A stretch of DNA of 55,405 nt from Actinomycetes bacterium (GCA_029782335.1 JAKOVA010000287.1:1-55405), one strand, 5' to 3'; positions 15,239 to 24,283 are shown, counted from the first letter of the stretch. Numbers and translations: made by a program. Notes: generated from the letters alone by a model not told the origin.

Positions 15239-16420
15239 ATGCGGCGGTCGAATGTCCCCCTGTTGTTGGCCATCGTGGCCGAGGCGATGGGTTACGGCGC
15301 CATCTTCGGCCTGCTCGCCGATCTGCAGGACACGTTTCACTTCAGCCAGGCCGGGTTGGGTTTCATCGCCGCGTCGGCCTTTCCGGCAGCCCTGGTCGGG
15401 CAACTCGGCCTTTCCCGCTACGCCGACCGTGGCCACACGCGGCGGCTGCTGTGGTTCGGCCTGGCGGCGGCCGCTGCCGGGATGCTCTGGTTCTGGCTCG
15501 GCGACACCCTCGGCGAGTTTGTCGCCGCCCGAGCCCTGGTCGGGCTCGGTTCGGGCACCTTCATTCCGGCCGCACGTCGTGTCATCCTCAGCCACGATCC
15601 GCACAACCCGGGTGCCGCGATCTCCAAGGCCGGCGCGGCCGACATCGGCGGGTTCGTCCTCGGCATCCCCGTCGCGAAGGGCCTCGAGGCGCTCTTCGAC
15701 TCCCCGAACACTCCGTTCCTGGCGCTCGCCGTCGTCCTGTTGGTTGTCGGCCCCCTCGCCTCACTCGGCCCTGAACCACCGCGCCACGAGTCCGAGCTCA
15801 GCGGCGCCGAGGTGCGACGAGTGTTCGCCATTCCGATGGCCCGCGCCGGGATCTGCATCGGCCTCGGCTTTGCGGCGATCATCGGCACGTTCGACGCGAT
15901 CGCGGCCCGGTTCCTCAAGGACCTCGGCGGCACCGACGGCGAACTGATCATCGTGATGATCTCGCTGTTCGTGCCGCTCGTCGTCGCGATGCCGTTCGCT
16001 GGCCGCCTGGTCGACCGGGTTGGACCAGCTCGAGCGGGTGCGGTGGCACTCGTCGGAGCGTCACCGCTGGTCCTGACGTTCGGCCTCACCCGCCACTTGG
16101 CGGTGATCGCGGTCCTGGGAGGTCTCGTCGCGCTCGCCTACTCCGTGGTGTACACGTCCGGACAGGCGGCGGTCGCGGGTGGGACGGTGCACGTCGGTCT
16201 CGCAGGAGCGGGCCAAGGCGCCTACGAGGCGACGTACGCGATCGGATCGATGCTCGCCGCCCTGATCGCCCCGCTGCTGTATCGACGCGACAGCGCGGTC
16301 TGGATGTGGTCCGCGGTTGCTGGTGCGGGAGTCATTGCAGCGGCCGTCACCTGGTGGACCGCCGGTGCGTCACGCCGCGAGCACGTCGACATGGCAGATC
16401 TCGAGGGCCATCTGATGTAA
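15239..16420 (+). CDS. Major facilitator superfamily transporter
   Basis: 393 residues with about 12 hydrophobic segments. The loop 2-3 motif is present as LSRYADRGHTRRLLWFG, a degenerate form of MFS motif A, and its counterpart in the second half is GRLVDRVGPARAGAVAL. The N-terminal half resembles drug:H+ antiporter-type MFS (MGYGAIFGLLADLQDTFHFSQAGLGFIAASAF). Substrate unknown. It has no co-transcribed enzyme; a short hairpin (16442-16456) follows its stop. Confidence 0.82.
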   Translation: MRRSNVPLLLAIVAEAMGYGAIFGLLADLQDTFHFSQAGLGFIAASAFPAALVGQLGLSRYADRGHTRRLLWFGLAAAAAGMLWFWLGDTLGEFVAARALVGLGSGTFIPAARRVILSHDPHNPGAAISKAGAADIGGFVLGIPVAKGLEALFDSPNTPFLALAVVLLVVGPLASLGPEPPRHESELSGAEVRRVFAIPMARAGICIGLGFAAIIGTFDAIAARFLKDLGGTDGELIIVMISLFVPLVVAMPFAGRLVDRVGPARAGAVALVGASPLVLTFGLTRHLAVIAVLGGLVALAYSVVYTSGQAAVAGGTVHVGLAGAGQGAYEATYAIGSMLAALIAPLLYRRDSAVWMWSAVAGAGVIAAAVTWWTAGASRREHVDMADLEGHLM

Positions 16421-16441
16421 CCCGACCCCGCTCCGAACTCC

Positions 16442-16456
16442 ATCGGAAAAACCGAT
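16442..16456 (+). terminator. Weak hairpin after the MFS gene
   Basis: ATCGG/CCGAT arms (5 bp) around AAAAA, followed by TTAA. It is 22 nt after the MFS stop. Stem is short; it could instead be a regulatory site for the downstream lipoprotein. Confidence 0.3.
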
Positions 16457-16514
16457 TTAACCCTGCTGCAAATGTGCCGATTTGAACAGTAGAGAACAAG
16501 AGTTTGGAGTTCAG

Positions 16515-17867
16515 ATGAGCCGACCGCTTCGCACCATCGTGGTCCTCGTCACCGTCGCGACCGTCGCGCTGGGAATGACCGGCTGTCAGACCGCTCGCGT
16601 CGGCGCGCGCTGCCGCACCACCGACTTCGGCCAGACCGCGACGCAGATTCTCCGGTGCAAACAAGGACGCTGGCGGGTCCTGATGACCAAAGCCCAATAC
16701 GTGCAGCTCCTGATCGCCATCAGGAACAACACCACGACGACCACGGCTCCGGCGCCTCCCACGACCACAACCGCGCCGCTGCCACCCCCGCCGCCTCCCA
16801 TACTGCCGGCCTACGCGTTGTCGGTCGGCGCATGGAACACCTGTGCAGTGAAGTCCGATGCGCTCCAATGCATCGGCCTCAACGACGTGGGACAGTTCGG
16901 CAACGGCACCTCCACCCCTAGCACCACCGCCTGGGTGTCTTCCGGAATCACCGATGCCGTCGATGTCGCCTCTGCGTTGGACGCGACGTGCGTGATACGC
17001 CGGGACGGCACGCTGTGGTGCTGGGGCAACGGCCACCTGAGCGGTCTCGGCATCGGCTACGGGCTCGACGCAGTCCAGGTGCCCATCCGGCTGGATGGGC
17101 TGACCGGCGTCACGCAGGTCTCGATGGGCACCTACGGCAGCTGCGCGGTGCTCGAGGATCACACCGTCCGATGCTGGGGACAGCCCTACCTCCGCGGTGA
17201 CGGGAGCACCGACGGGCAGATCGCGTGGACGCCCGTCGTGGCGAGTATCAGCAGCGTCGCCAAGGTCTCTGTCGGGATTCAACACGCATGCGCCCTCAAG
17301 CTGGATGGGACGGTGTGGTGCTGGGGACACGGCGCCGCTGGAGCGCTCGGCAACGGCAGTGGGTCGAACGTCGACGTCCCGACCCAGGTATCGGGGATCG
17401 TCGACGCCGTCGATATCGCGGTCAACGACAACTCGTCGTCCTGCGCGGTGCACGCAACCGGAGCCGTGTCGTGTTGGGGCTCCGACGCCAACAACAACCT
17501 CGGTGACGGCAGTTCGGCACACACCGACCGGTTCACACCGAACCTGGTCATCGGCATCTCCGACGCCACCCGGGTCATCATGAACAGTGACGTGAGCTGT
17601 GCGCTCCGTTCCGGCGGCGAGATCCTCTGTTGGGGCAACGGCGGCAGCGGAGCACTCGGCAACGGAAGCTGGGACGAATCAGCCAGCCCCGTGCCCGTCA
17701 CCGGCATCACCAACGCAGCCTCGCTTTCCGCCAAGGGGGAAACGGTCTGCGCGCAACTCGCCGACCACGCCGCGCGCTGCTGGGGCCGCAACGACTACGG
17801 ACAGCTCGCCGGGGGCTTCACCTCCTTCGGCGAAGCGACACCCGTCACGGTGATCGGCCTTCCGTAG
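16515..17867 (+). CDS. RCC1-repeat lipoprotein A (seven-blade propeller)
   Basis: 450 residues. Signal peptide with lipobox LGMTGC, so probably membrane-anchored outside the cell. Then a module of about 45 residues shared with the next gene (ARVGARCRTTDFGQTATQIL, CKQGRWRV, MTKAQYVQLLIA), holding two Cys. A Thr/Pro linker of about 30 residues follows, then seven repeats of about 50 residues of the form CA(V/L)xxxGxVxCWG...LGNG, the RCC1 pattern. Every blade has two Cys, suggesting one disulfide per blade. TTGGAG gives a Shine-Dalgarno 5 nt before the ATG. Ligand unknown; surface binding or adhesion is inference. Confidence 0.85.
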   Translation: MSRPLRTIVVLVTVATVALGMTGCQTARVGARCRTTDFGQTATQILRCKQGRWRVLMTKAQYVQLLIAIRNNTTTTTAPAPPTTTTAPLPPPPPPILPAYALSVGAWNTCAVKSDALQCIGLNDVGQFGNGTSTPSTTAWVSSGITDAVDVASALDATCVIRRDGTLWCWGNGHLSGLGIGYGLDAVQVPIRLDGLTGVTQVSMGTYGSCAVLEDHTVRCWGQPYLRGDGSTDGQIAWTPVVASISSVAKVSVGIQHACALKLDGTVWCWGHGAAGALGNGSGSNVDVPTQVSGIVDAVDIAVNDNSSSCAVHATGAVSCWGSDANNNLGDGSSAHTDRFTPNLVIGISDATRVIMNSDVSCALRSGGEILCWGNGGSGALGNGSWDESASPVPVTGITNAASLSAKGETVCAQLADHAARCWGRNDYGQLAGGFTSFGEATPVTVIGLP

Positions 17868-17958
17868 TGAATCCGTGCTCGTCAACCCGCTCCGCCGAAT
17901 GGCCACTCCCGGCCCCCGGAAGCCGTCACCAATCACATCACGCCCACAGGGAGGCACC

Positions 17959-19323
17959 ATGAGCCATCGACTCCGCACCATCGGCATCGCCCTGCTCAGT
18001 CTCACCGTCATCGCGGCCGGCCTCACCGGCTGTCGAACCGCCCGTATCGGCGCCCGATGCGCCACGACGGACTTCGGCCAGACCGCCACGCAGATCCTCC
18101 AGTGCAAGCGCGGCCGCTGGCGCGTCATCATGACCAAAGCCCAGTACGTGCAACTCCTCATCGCACTGAAGAACAACGCCACAACGACCACGGCACCGCC
18201 GACAACGGCACCGCCGACGACCGCACCACCGGCGACGACCACCACCCTCGCGCCACCGGCCGCGTCGAGCTACGGCATCGCGGGTGGCTACGAGCACAGC
18301 TGCGCAGTTGTGTCCGGTGCCGTGAGATGCGTCGGCCACAACCAGTACGGCCAACTCGGCAATGGCACTACCACGAACTCAGTCACCTGGGTCAACACCG
18401 GCATCACCGGAGGGGTGTGGGTCAGCGCCGCGTCGACGACGAGTTGCGCAGTGAAGTCCGATGGCACCGCGTGGTGCTGGGGTAACGGCGCTGGCGGACT
18501 GCTGGGCAACGGTGCTGGCGCGAACTCATTGGTGCCAGTGCAGGTTTCCGGAGTCACCGACGCCACCCAGATCTCGATCAGCCCGAACGGCGGGTGTGTC
18601 CGCACCAGCAGCGGTCTCGCGAAGTGCTGGGGCGACGCCGCGTTCCGCGGGGACGGGGTCAGCTCTGTGGCGTTGGCTCCGGTTACCGCATCCATCACCG
18701 AGGTGGTCAAGGTCGCGGCAGGGACGCACTCCGCGTGTGCCCTCAAGTCCGACGGGACGGTCTGGTGTTGGGGATCCAACGAAGACGGCCAACTCGGTAA
18801 CGGGACCACCGCCCAGTCGCTCGTTCCGGTTCAGGTCTCGGGCATCGAGAACGCGGTGGACGTGGCCTCCGGCGGGTTCGGCTCGTCGAGCTTCGGTGGA
18901 GCGGCGTGCGCGGTCCTGCAGAACGGCACAGTGAAATGCTGGGGGGACGACTCGCGCCTGCAAATGGGCGACGGCGATGCATCGCCCGCAGTCCATTTGA
19001 CAGCGACTTCGGTCGTGGGATTGACCGACGCCAGCAAGATTTCGCTGGGCTTCTACACGGCCTGCGCAGTGCGCACGACCGGAGCGGTGAAGTGTTGGGG
19101 CCTCGGCGGCCGGCTCGGCGACGGGACGATCACCCCGTCATCGACACCTGTCGACGTCGTTGGGGTGACCAACGCGGTCAGGATTTCCTCGGTCGGTACG
19201 ACGACCTGTGCCCTGCTGTCCACCAACGGTGCGAAGTGCTGGGGCGACAACGACTTCGGCGAAGCCGGTGCAGGCAACACCGACGCTTCGACCTCACCAC
19301 TGACGGTCGTCGGCATGCCGTAG
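17959..19323 (+). CDS. RCC1-repeat lipoprotein B, paralogue of the preceding gene
   Basis: 454 residues. Lipobox GLTGC, the same N-terminal module (ARIGARCATTDFGQTATQIL, CKRGRWRV, MTKAQYVQLLIA), a linker of repeated TTAPP units, and seven RCC1-type blades each with a Cys pair (CALKSDGTVWCWG). Blade 3 in both proteins is a short, atypical form ending in FRGDG/LRGDG and followed by PV-(T/V)-ASI, so the pair arose by duplicating a whole gene rather than by reshuffling blades. An AGGGAGG Shine-Dalgarno lies 5 nt before the ATG. It follows the first copy by 91 nt. A perfect 16-bp hairpin ends the unit. Confidence 0.86.
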   Translation: MSHRLRTIGIALLSLTVIAAGLTGCRTARIGARCATTDFGQTATQILQCKRGRWRVIMTKAQYVQLLIALKNNATTTTAPPTTAPPTTAPPATTTTLAPPAASSYGIAGGYEHSCAVVSGAVRCVGHNQYGQLGNGTTTNSVTWVNTGITGGVWVSAASTTSCAVKSDGTAWCWGNGAGGLLGNGAGANSLVPVQVSGVTDATQISISPNGGCVRTSSGLAKCWGDAAFRGDGVSSVALAPVTASITEVVKVAAGTHSACALKSDGTVWCWGSNEDGQLGNGTTAQSLVPVQVSGIENAVDVASGGFGSSSFGGAACAVLQNGTVKCWGDDSRLQMGDGDASPAVHLTATSVVGLTDASKISLGFYTACAVRTTGAVKCWGLGGRLGDGTITPSSTPVDVVGVTNAVRISSVGTTTCALLSTNGAKCWGDNDFGEAGAGNTDASTSPLTVVGMP

Positions 19324-19332
19324 CGACATTTC

Positions 19333-19374
19333 TGGGCCTCGTCCCGTCCCCTTGGGTCGACGGGACGAGGCCCA
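19333..19374. terminator. Perfect 16-bp hairpin, probably bidirectional terminator
   Basis: Arms TGGGCCTCGTCCCGTC and GACGGGACGAGGCCCA pair perfectly around a 10-nt loop, 9 nt after the stop of lipoprotein B and 33 nt before the stop of the convergent acyl-CoA dehydrogenase. No long T-tract follows on either side, as is common in high-G+C actinobacteria. Confidence 0.75.
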
Positions 19375-19407
19375 GACGGTCGAGCGGTGGCTCGGAGCCG
19401 GGATCGC

Positions 19408-20523
19408 TCAGATCCCGATGCGCTGGGCGAGCAGCTCGCGGTGGTAGGTCGGGTCGCCGAAGAGCAGTTCGGAGCTCTTCGCCCGCTTGAAGTACAGGTG
19501 CGCGGGGTGCTCCCAGGTGAACCCGATGCCGCCGTGGATCTGGATGTTCTCGGCGGTGGTGTGGAAGTACGCCTCCGAGCAGTAGCTCTTCGCCAGCGAG
19601 GCAACCGAAGGCAGCTCGTCGTTCAGTTCCGACGCGCACCACCCGGCGTAGTAGGCGGCGGACTTGGCTGACTCGACCTCCAACAGCATGTCGGCGCACT
19701 TGTGCTTGATGGCCTGGAACGAGCCGATGGGCCGGCCGAACTGCACGCGGTCCTTGGCGTACTGCACTGCCATCTCGAGGCACTCCTGGGCGCCGCCGAC
19801 CTGCTCGGCAGCGAGCGCCACGGCGGCGAGATCCAACACCCGCTCGAGCACCGTCCAGCCTTCACCTTCGGTGCCGATGAGGCGTGCCGGCACATCCGCG
19901 AACTCGAGCTTCGCCTGCTTGCGGGTCTGGTCCATGGTGGACAACGCGGTGCGGGTGAGCCCCGACGCGTCGCCGTCGACGGCGAAGAGGCTGACGGCGT
20001 CGCCGGTGCGTGCGGCGACCAGGATCAGCGAGGCGGTGTGGCCGTCGAGCACGAAGCTCTTCGTGCCGTTGATCACCCAGCCGTCGCCCGACTTCGTCGC
20101 CTGCGCCTCGATGCCCGACGCGTCCCACTTGCCGTTCGGTTCGGTGAAGGCGAGCGTGGCGATGGTCTCGCCCGACGCGATGGCCGGTAGCAGTTCGGCC
20201 TTCGCCGCGTCGTCACCGGAGTGCAGCAGGGTGTTGGCGGCGAGGACCACGGTGGAGAAGTACGGAGCGCACAGCAGGCGCCGGCCCATCTCCTCCAACA
20301 CAACGATGAGCTCCACGTAGGAGTAGCCCGACCCGCCGAACTCCTCGGGGATGATGAGGCCCTGCAAGCCGAGCTGCTCGCCCATCTGTGACCACACCGC
20401 CGGGTCGTAGCCCGACTCGGTGTCCATCAGCTCGCGGACGGTGGCTTCGGACGACTTGTTGTTGAGGAAGTCCTTGACGACCTTGCGGAGCTCTTCCTGT
20501 TCCTCAGAGAAGGCGAAGTTCAC
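19408..20523 (-). CDS. Acyl-CoA dehydrogenase
   Basis: 371 residues. N-terminal FAFSEEQEELRKVVKDFL, middle TEPNGKWDASGI and GWVINGTKSFVLDG, and C-terminal FGRPIGSFQAIKHKCADMLLEVESAKSAAYYAGW plus IQIHGGIGFTWEHPAHLYFKRAK are typical. Such FadE proteins in actinobacteria often pair with a second subunit for sterol or branched acyl-CoA, but no partner adjoins it. The GTG start was chosen for its AAGGGGA Shine-Dalgarno and alignment with NFAFSEEQ. It is divergent from the toxin-antitoxin pair. Confidence 0.88.
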   Translation of the reverse strand: MNFAFSEEQEELRKVVKDFLNNKSSEATVRELMDTESGYDPAVWSQMGEQLGLQGLIIPEEFGGSGYSYVELIVVLEEMGRRLLCAPYFSTVVLAANTLLHSGDDAAKAELLPAIASGETIATLAFTEPNGKWDASGIEAQATKSGDGWVINGTKSFVLDGHTASLILVAARTGDAVSLFAVDGDASGLTRTALSTMDQTRKQAKLEFADVPARLIGTEGEGWTVLERVLDLAAVALAAEQVGGAQECLEMAVQYAKDRVQFGRPIGSFQAIKHKCADMLLEVESAKSAAYYAGWCASELNDELPSVASLAKSYCSEAYFHTTAENIQIHGGIGFTWEHPAHLYFKRAKSSELLFGDPTYHRELLAQRIGI

Positions 20524-20597
20524 GATGCAGTCCCCTTGAGTGATCGATGCGGTGAGCGCATCCTGCCAGTCCACGCCGCCCCCTGGCTCGTTCGCAT

Positions 20598-20616
20598 GTG
20601 TACACCGGTGCTACAC
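20598..20616. promoter_or_regulatory. Symmetric operator candidate of the toxin-antitoxin pair
   Basis: GTGTACAC (20598-20605) and CACCGGTG (20603-20610) are overlapping perfect palindromes, followed by CTACAC. The site lies 7 nt before the antitoxin ATG, over the likely start region, where Phd-type antitoxins usually autorepress. Confidence 0.4.
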
Positions 20617-20623
20617 CTGGGAC

Positions 20624-20902
20624 ATGGAACGAGTCGGCATCCGTGAGCTCCGGAACCACTCCGCCGCGGTCGTGCGACGTGCCGGCGCCGGTGAGCGCAT
20701 CATCGTGACCGTCGACGGCCGACCCGTCGCGCAACTCGGTCCGCTCGAGGCTGGTGCCACGGCGCTGACGATCGATGATCTCGCCGCACGAGGCCTGATC
20801 GAACCGGCACGGCGAACCGACCGCCCCGAACCGTCGATGGTGATGCCCGTGTGGGCCGGCACTCGCATCGACCAGATGGTCCGCGAGATCCGGGGCCGGT
20901 AG
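20624..20902 (+). CDS. Type II antitoxin, Phd/YefM family
   Basis: 92 residues. MERVGIRELRNHSAAVVRRAGAGERIIVTVDGRPVAQLGPL is the standard Phd/YefM N-terminal DNA-binding fold; the C-terminal part (LARRGLIEPAR-like, ending DQMVREIRGR) would wrap the toxin. It binds its own operator and neutralises the PIN toxin that starts 2 nt after its stop. The ATG is followed directly by the conserved domain, and the upstream palindromes support this start. Confidence 0.87.
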   Translation: MERVGIRELRNHSAAVVRRAGAGERIIVTVDGRPVAQLGPLEAGATALTIDDLAARGLIEPARRTDRPEPSMVMPVWAGTRIDQMVREIRGR

Positions 20903-20904
20903 CG

Positions 20905-21309
20905 ATGGCACTCGCGCTCGACACCACCGCTCTCCTCGCCCGCTACCTCGACGGCCCGGCACGGCCGGTCGTGCTCGCCGCGATGGCCGACGACCACGAC
21001 TGGTGTGCCTCGGCGTTGGCGCTGACCGAGGCGCTCAGCCTCGTCGACCGGCTCGGTGACGATCCCAGCCGCACCGACGACTTGCGGCGGGCGATCCGCG
21101 ACGACTGGGAGCGGGTCCACGTCGTGCCGCTCGACCACCGGTGCCTGGACCGTGCCGCAGAACTCGGACGCACCCAGCCCGTCCGCACCGTCGACGCGCT
21201 CCACCTCGCCGCAGCCGACCGACTCCCTCGACCCGTGCGCTTCGTGACGTTCGATCCCGCCCAGATCCCTGTCGCCGTCTCACTCGGCTTCGACGTCATC
21301 TCGATCTGA
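20905..21309 (+). CDS. vapC: PIN-domain toxin (VapC-like ribonuclease)
   Basis: 134 residues. The four acidic residues of the PIN active site are visible at Asp6 (LALDTTALLARY), Glu42 (ALTEALSL), Asp97 (RTVDALHLAAA) and Asp117 (FVTFDPAQ). VapC toxins cleave tRNA or rRNA; the target cannot be told from sequence. It starts 2 nt after the antitoxin stop and is complete, so the pair looks functional. It converges with the LuxR regulator with an 18-nt gap. Confidence 0.87.
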   Translation: MALALDTTALLARYLDGPARPVVLAAMADDHDWCASALALTEALSLVDRLGDDPSRTDDLRRAIRDDWERVHVVPLDHRCLDRAAELGRTQPVRTVDALHLAAADRLPRPVRFVTFDPAQIPVAVSLGFDVISI

Positions 21310-21327
21310 GTTCGATTCCCGCGACGA

Positions 21328-23934
21328 TCAGCCGATCAACGGAGCGAGCAGTGACCGACTGTTCACGCCCAGCTTCTGATACACGGACTGCAGCTGGTTG
21401 CCCACCGTTCGAACCGACGTACCCAGCGCTGCGGCGATCTCCGCATTGGTCAAACCGCTGGCCGCCATGCGGGCCACGACGAACTCCCGCTCGGTCAGAT
21501 ACTGCGGGGTATCCCGGAACGCGGGGGTTGCGGGCCGACCAACCACCAGCGACCACTCCTCCAGCCGTCGATGCGCGGCAACCCGACACTCGGTGCTCTC
21601 TGCCGCCGCCGCGGCCTGCGCGGCCGCTTCTGCTGCTTCGAGCAGTCGGCCCCCGGTGGCGAAGGTGTCGGCGACTTCGAGCAGTCGTTTCGGGTCTTCG
21701 CCCGCGAGCGCGTGCGATGCGCAGGCGTCATCCCACCAGGTCGCTCCTGGCCGCGCGGCCTGCTCGGCGAGCGCCGCCGCCACCCGACGACCCCGCCCGA
21801 ACCGCACGGCATCGTGCAAGGTGGTCGTTGCCACGAAGGGCTGGTCGCGGTGACGCGCCGCGAGTTCCGCTGACGCCTCGACCGCCTCGGAGATGCGCCC
21901 ATCCACCGCGAGGAGTTGGATCCGGGCACGCTCGACCCACCACGCGAGGCCCCGGCAAGCCACCGCGCCGTGTCGATCGATCAGTGTGAGTGCGTCACGA
22001 GCCGTGTCGAGTTCACCCAACGACGATTCGACCGTCGCGTAGCCGGCACACACAAACGGCACGAGCATGCCGGGGAGTTGATCGAGACGACGGATCGCGG
22101 CGTCGAAGACCTCGCGGGTCGCAGCAGAGCGGCCCTGCTGCCACCACAGCAACGCAGCAAGGAGCTCTCCCAGGGTGACCGGCCCGCTCGAACCTTCCGC
22201 TCGCGACGGCGGCGTCGCGTCGAGCGGGGCCGGCGGATCGTCGAAATCACCGCTGGCGAGCGAGCCCAGCGAACCCATCTGCCAATGGGCGACGATCCGA
22301 CCCCACGCGAGATGGAACTCGTCGACGACGCCGAGCGGTGCACGTGAGTTTCGGCCCGCCGCTCGACTCGCCGACGCGACGTAGTGGGAGACGACCTCCG
22401 GCCGCCCCAGCGCCGCATACGCGTTGACCACACCGGCAATCGCCGCGTCGGGGACCGGGCCCCGCGCATCGAGGAGATCCTGCACCTCGGCCAAAGCACC
22501 ACGGGGATCGCCGGCGCAGAAGCGGAGGTTGACGAGCTGAATGTGCAACGGCTCGCTGTGTGGAGCGGGAATCACCCGGACCGCTTCCTCAATGAGCGCG
22601 ATCGCCGCGTCGGGATTGCCGTCGTTCTCCAGGAGCATCGCGGCGTGGTGGGCGACAGCCATCGCCCGATGCCGAGGTTCACCGGTCACCGACAGTTCGA
22701 CGAACACCATTGCCGCTTCGACGCGGCGGCCGACCAGGTGTAACGCCCGGGCGCGGAGGAGACGAGCGGTGGCGCCTCCACCCCGACTGATAGCGGCCTC
22801 GGCAAAGCGCAGCGCGCGGTCACCATCGAGACCGACGAGGCACGCCGCGGCCGCACGTTCCAGCGGAGCCGGTGACCCCTCGCCCGTCGCGACCAGGAAC
22901 TCGCCATAGCCGACGAGCTCCGTGCGGTCGGTCGCGTCGAACTGCGGGGGGTGGTCGATGAGCCAACGCGTGAGGCGAGCTCGTTCGCTGTCATCGATCC
23001 ACTCCGGACACGCGTCGGCGGCGAAGCCGTACGCCAACTCGACTCGGTGGGCAGAATCCACGCTCCGGCAGAGAAGGCCGCTGTCGAGACATCGCCGAAG
23101 CGCGCCCGAGCCGACGAGCCGCACCGCCAGATGTTCGGGGAGCCCGCCACAGAGGGCAACCGCTCGGACGAGTTCGCCTGCCGCACCCAGGTCCTCCACC
23201 CACCGACGAAACGCATCAAGCAACCGCGGGGTCGGTCCCAGTGGCCGCTCCGGATCCGATCGCCCACCGACCCCGGCGTCGAGCACACCACGGTCGAGCG
23301 CTTGGCCCAGCACCTCGACGAGCACGAAGGGGTTGCCCCGACAGAGTCGCCACAGCTCGTCCTTCCGGGCCGCGGGGAGCACCCCCTCGACGAGCGCCTC
23401 TGCGAGCTGATCGCTCGCCGAGCGGTCGAGTCGCTCCACCTGGGTCCAGCGGACCGTCGAGTCCCGTCCGAGCGCGGCGAGCGACTCGGGGATCGGCTCT
23501 CCCGAGGACACGGCGACCACAACCGAGGTTGCACCGCCGGCGATCAGCTGACGGAGCAGCACCACCGAGCCGGGATCGAGCAGATGTGCGTCGTCCGCGA
23601 TCAGCACGGACCGGCCCCCCACATCGTCGAAGAGGCGTCGGAACCGCGCCAGGAGCTCGACTTCCGAGGATGGAGATGAGCGGTTGAGCAGGTGTGCGAA
23701 CGGGGCGAACAGGAGCGCACGGCCACCGCTGACACCGGCGATCTGCTCGACCCGCAGCGACTCGACTTCCAGGCGTGCAGCGATCGAGGCGAGCACCCGA
23801 GATCGGCCAACCCCGGGCGGGCCGACGAGCATCACCGACTCGCCGTTCTGCACCGCCTCGACAGCATCGGCGACCAACGCCGTTCGGCCGATGAGCGACG
23901 TTCCCGCGCTCCCGGGACGATCTGCGTGCCCCAT
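21328..23934 (-). CDS. Large LuxR-family ATPase regulator (LAL type) with altered Walker A
   Basis: 868 residues. An N-terminal AAA/NTPase module has a Walker A-like GPPGVGRS with Arg44 where lysine is expected, and a Walker B LIADDAH. The middle (about 300-800) is helical and TPR-like (FVELSVTGEPRHRAMAVAHHAAM). The C-terminus is a LuxR helix-turn-helix (LTEREFVVARMAASGLTNAEIAAALGTSVRTVGNQLQSVYQKLGV). MalT-type relatives sense small ligands. ATG 23934 was chosen; in-frame TTG at 24015 and GTG near 23940 are alternatives. It is divergent from the sigma-factor operon across a gap rich in inverted repeats. Confidence 0.85.
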   Translation of the reverse strand: MGHADRPGSAGTSLIGRTALVADAVEAVQNGESVMLVGPPGVGRSRVLASIAARLEVESLRVEQIAGVSGGRALLFAPFAHLLNRSSPSSEVELLARFRRLFDDVGGRSVLIADDAHLLDPGSVVLLRQLIAGGATSVVVAVSSGEPIPESLAALGRDSTVRWTQVERLDRSASDQLAEALVEGVLPAARKDELWRLCRGNPFVLVEVLGQALDRGVLDAGVGGRSDPERPLGPTPRLLDAFRRWVEDLGAAGELVRAVALCGGLPEHLAVRLVGSGALRRCLDSGLLCRSVDSAHRVELAYGFAADACPEWIDDSERARLTRWLIDHPPQFDATDRTELVGYGEFLVATGEGSPAPLERAAAACLVGLDGDRALRFAEAAISRGGGATARLLRARALHLVGRRVEAAMVFVELSVTGEPRHRAMAVAHHAAMLLENDGNPDAAIALIEEAVRVIPAPHSEPLHIQLVNLRFCAGDPRGALAEVQDLLDARGPVPDAAIAGVVNAYAALGRPEVVSHYVASASRAAGRNSRAPLGVVDEFHLAWGRIVAHWQMGSLGSLASGDFDDPPAPLDATPPSRAEGSSGPVTLGELLAALLWWQQGRSAATREVFDAAIRRLDQLPGMLVPFVCAGYATVESSLGELDTARDALTLIDRHGAVACRGLAWWVERARIQLLAVDGRISEAVEASAELAARHRDQPFVATTTLHDAVRFGRGRRVAAALAEQAARPGATWWDDACASHALAGEDPKRLLEVADTFATGGRLLEAAEAAAQAAAAAESTECRVAAHRRLEEWSLVVGRPATPAFRDTPQYLTEREFVVARMAASGLTNAEIAAALGTSVRTVGNQLQSVYQKLGVNSRSLLAPLIG

Positions 23935-24283
23935 ACCCACACCAAGAGAACGATCGGGCAACCCCACACCCGTCGCGAAGCACGAAATTTTTTCAGACGC
24001 GGCGCGTTGAGGCAATGAGTCATCCGCGACTCATGCGCGAGGCCGATCCGTTCGCGACGATCACGGCGAAAGCGGATGGGGTTTGGCCCGATCGACGCCC
24101 CTGACGGGGCAAGCCCCATCCGTTCCCCTGAAGGACACCGGGTGATCACCACATGGGAGAGGCGACGAGTCGGGACCGGATGCTCCCCCCATCCGCTCCC
24201 GGCTCCGCCGCGAACGACCCTTGCCGACCGCGGCGATCTCGAACACACTTCGGACACGCACGCGCGCCCGCGGAGATGCTCGC
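23935..24283. promoter_or_regulatory. Divergent control region between LuxR regulator and sigma operon
   Basis: A 349-nt gap. It holds ATGAGTC/GACTCAT inverted arms with a 6-nt spacer (24015-24034), and a nested stem-loop (24073-24122) with outer arms CGGATGGGG/CCCCATCCG and an inner GCCCC/GGGGC hairpin. A third CCCCATCCG lies at 24187-24195. Sites of this kind suit autoregulation by LuxR or control of the sigma gene; the binding protein is not known. Confidence 0.55.

Noticed and set aside
20598-20616. attachment site for a mobile element next to the toxin-antitoxin pair
   Set aside because: No integrase, no tRNA and no repeat partner; an autoregulatory operator explains it better.
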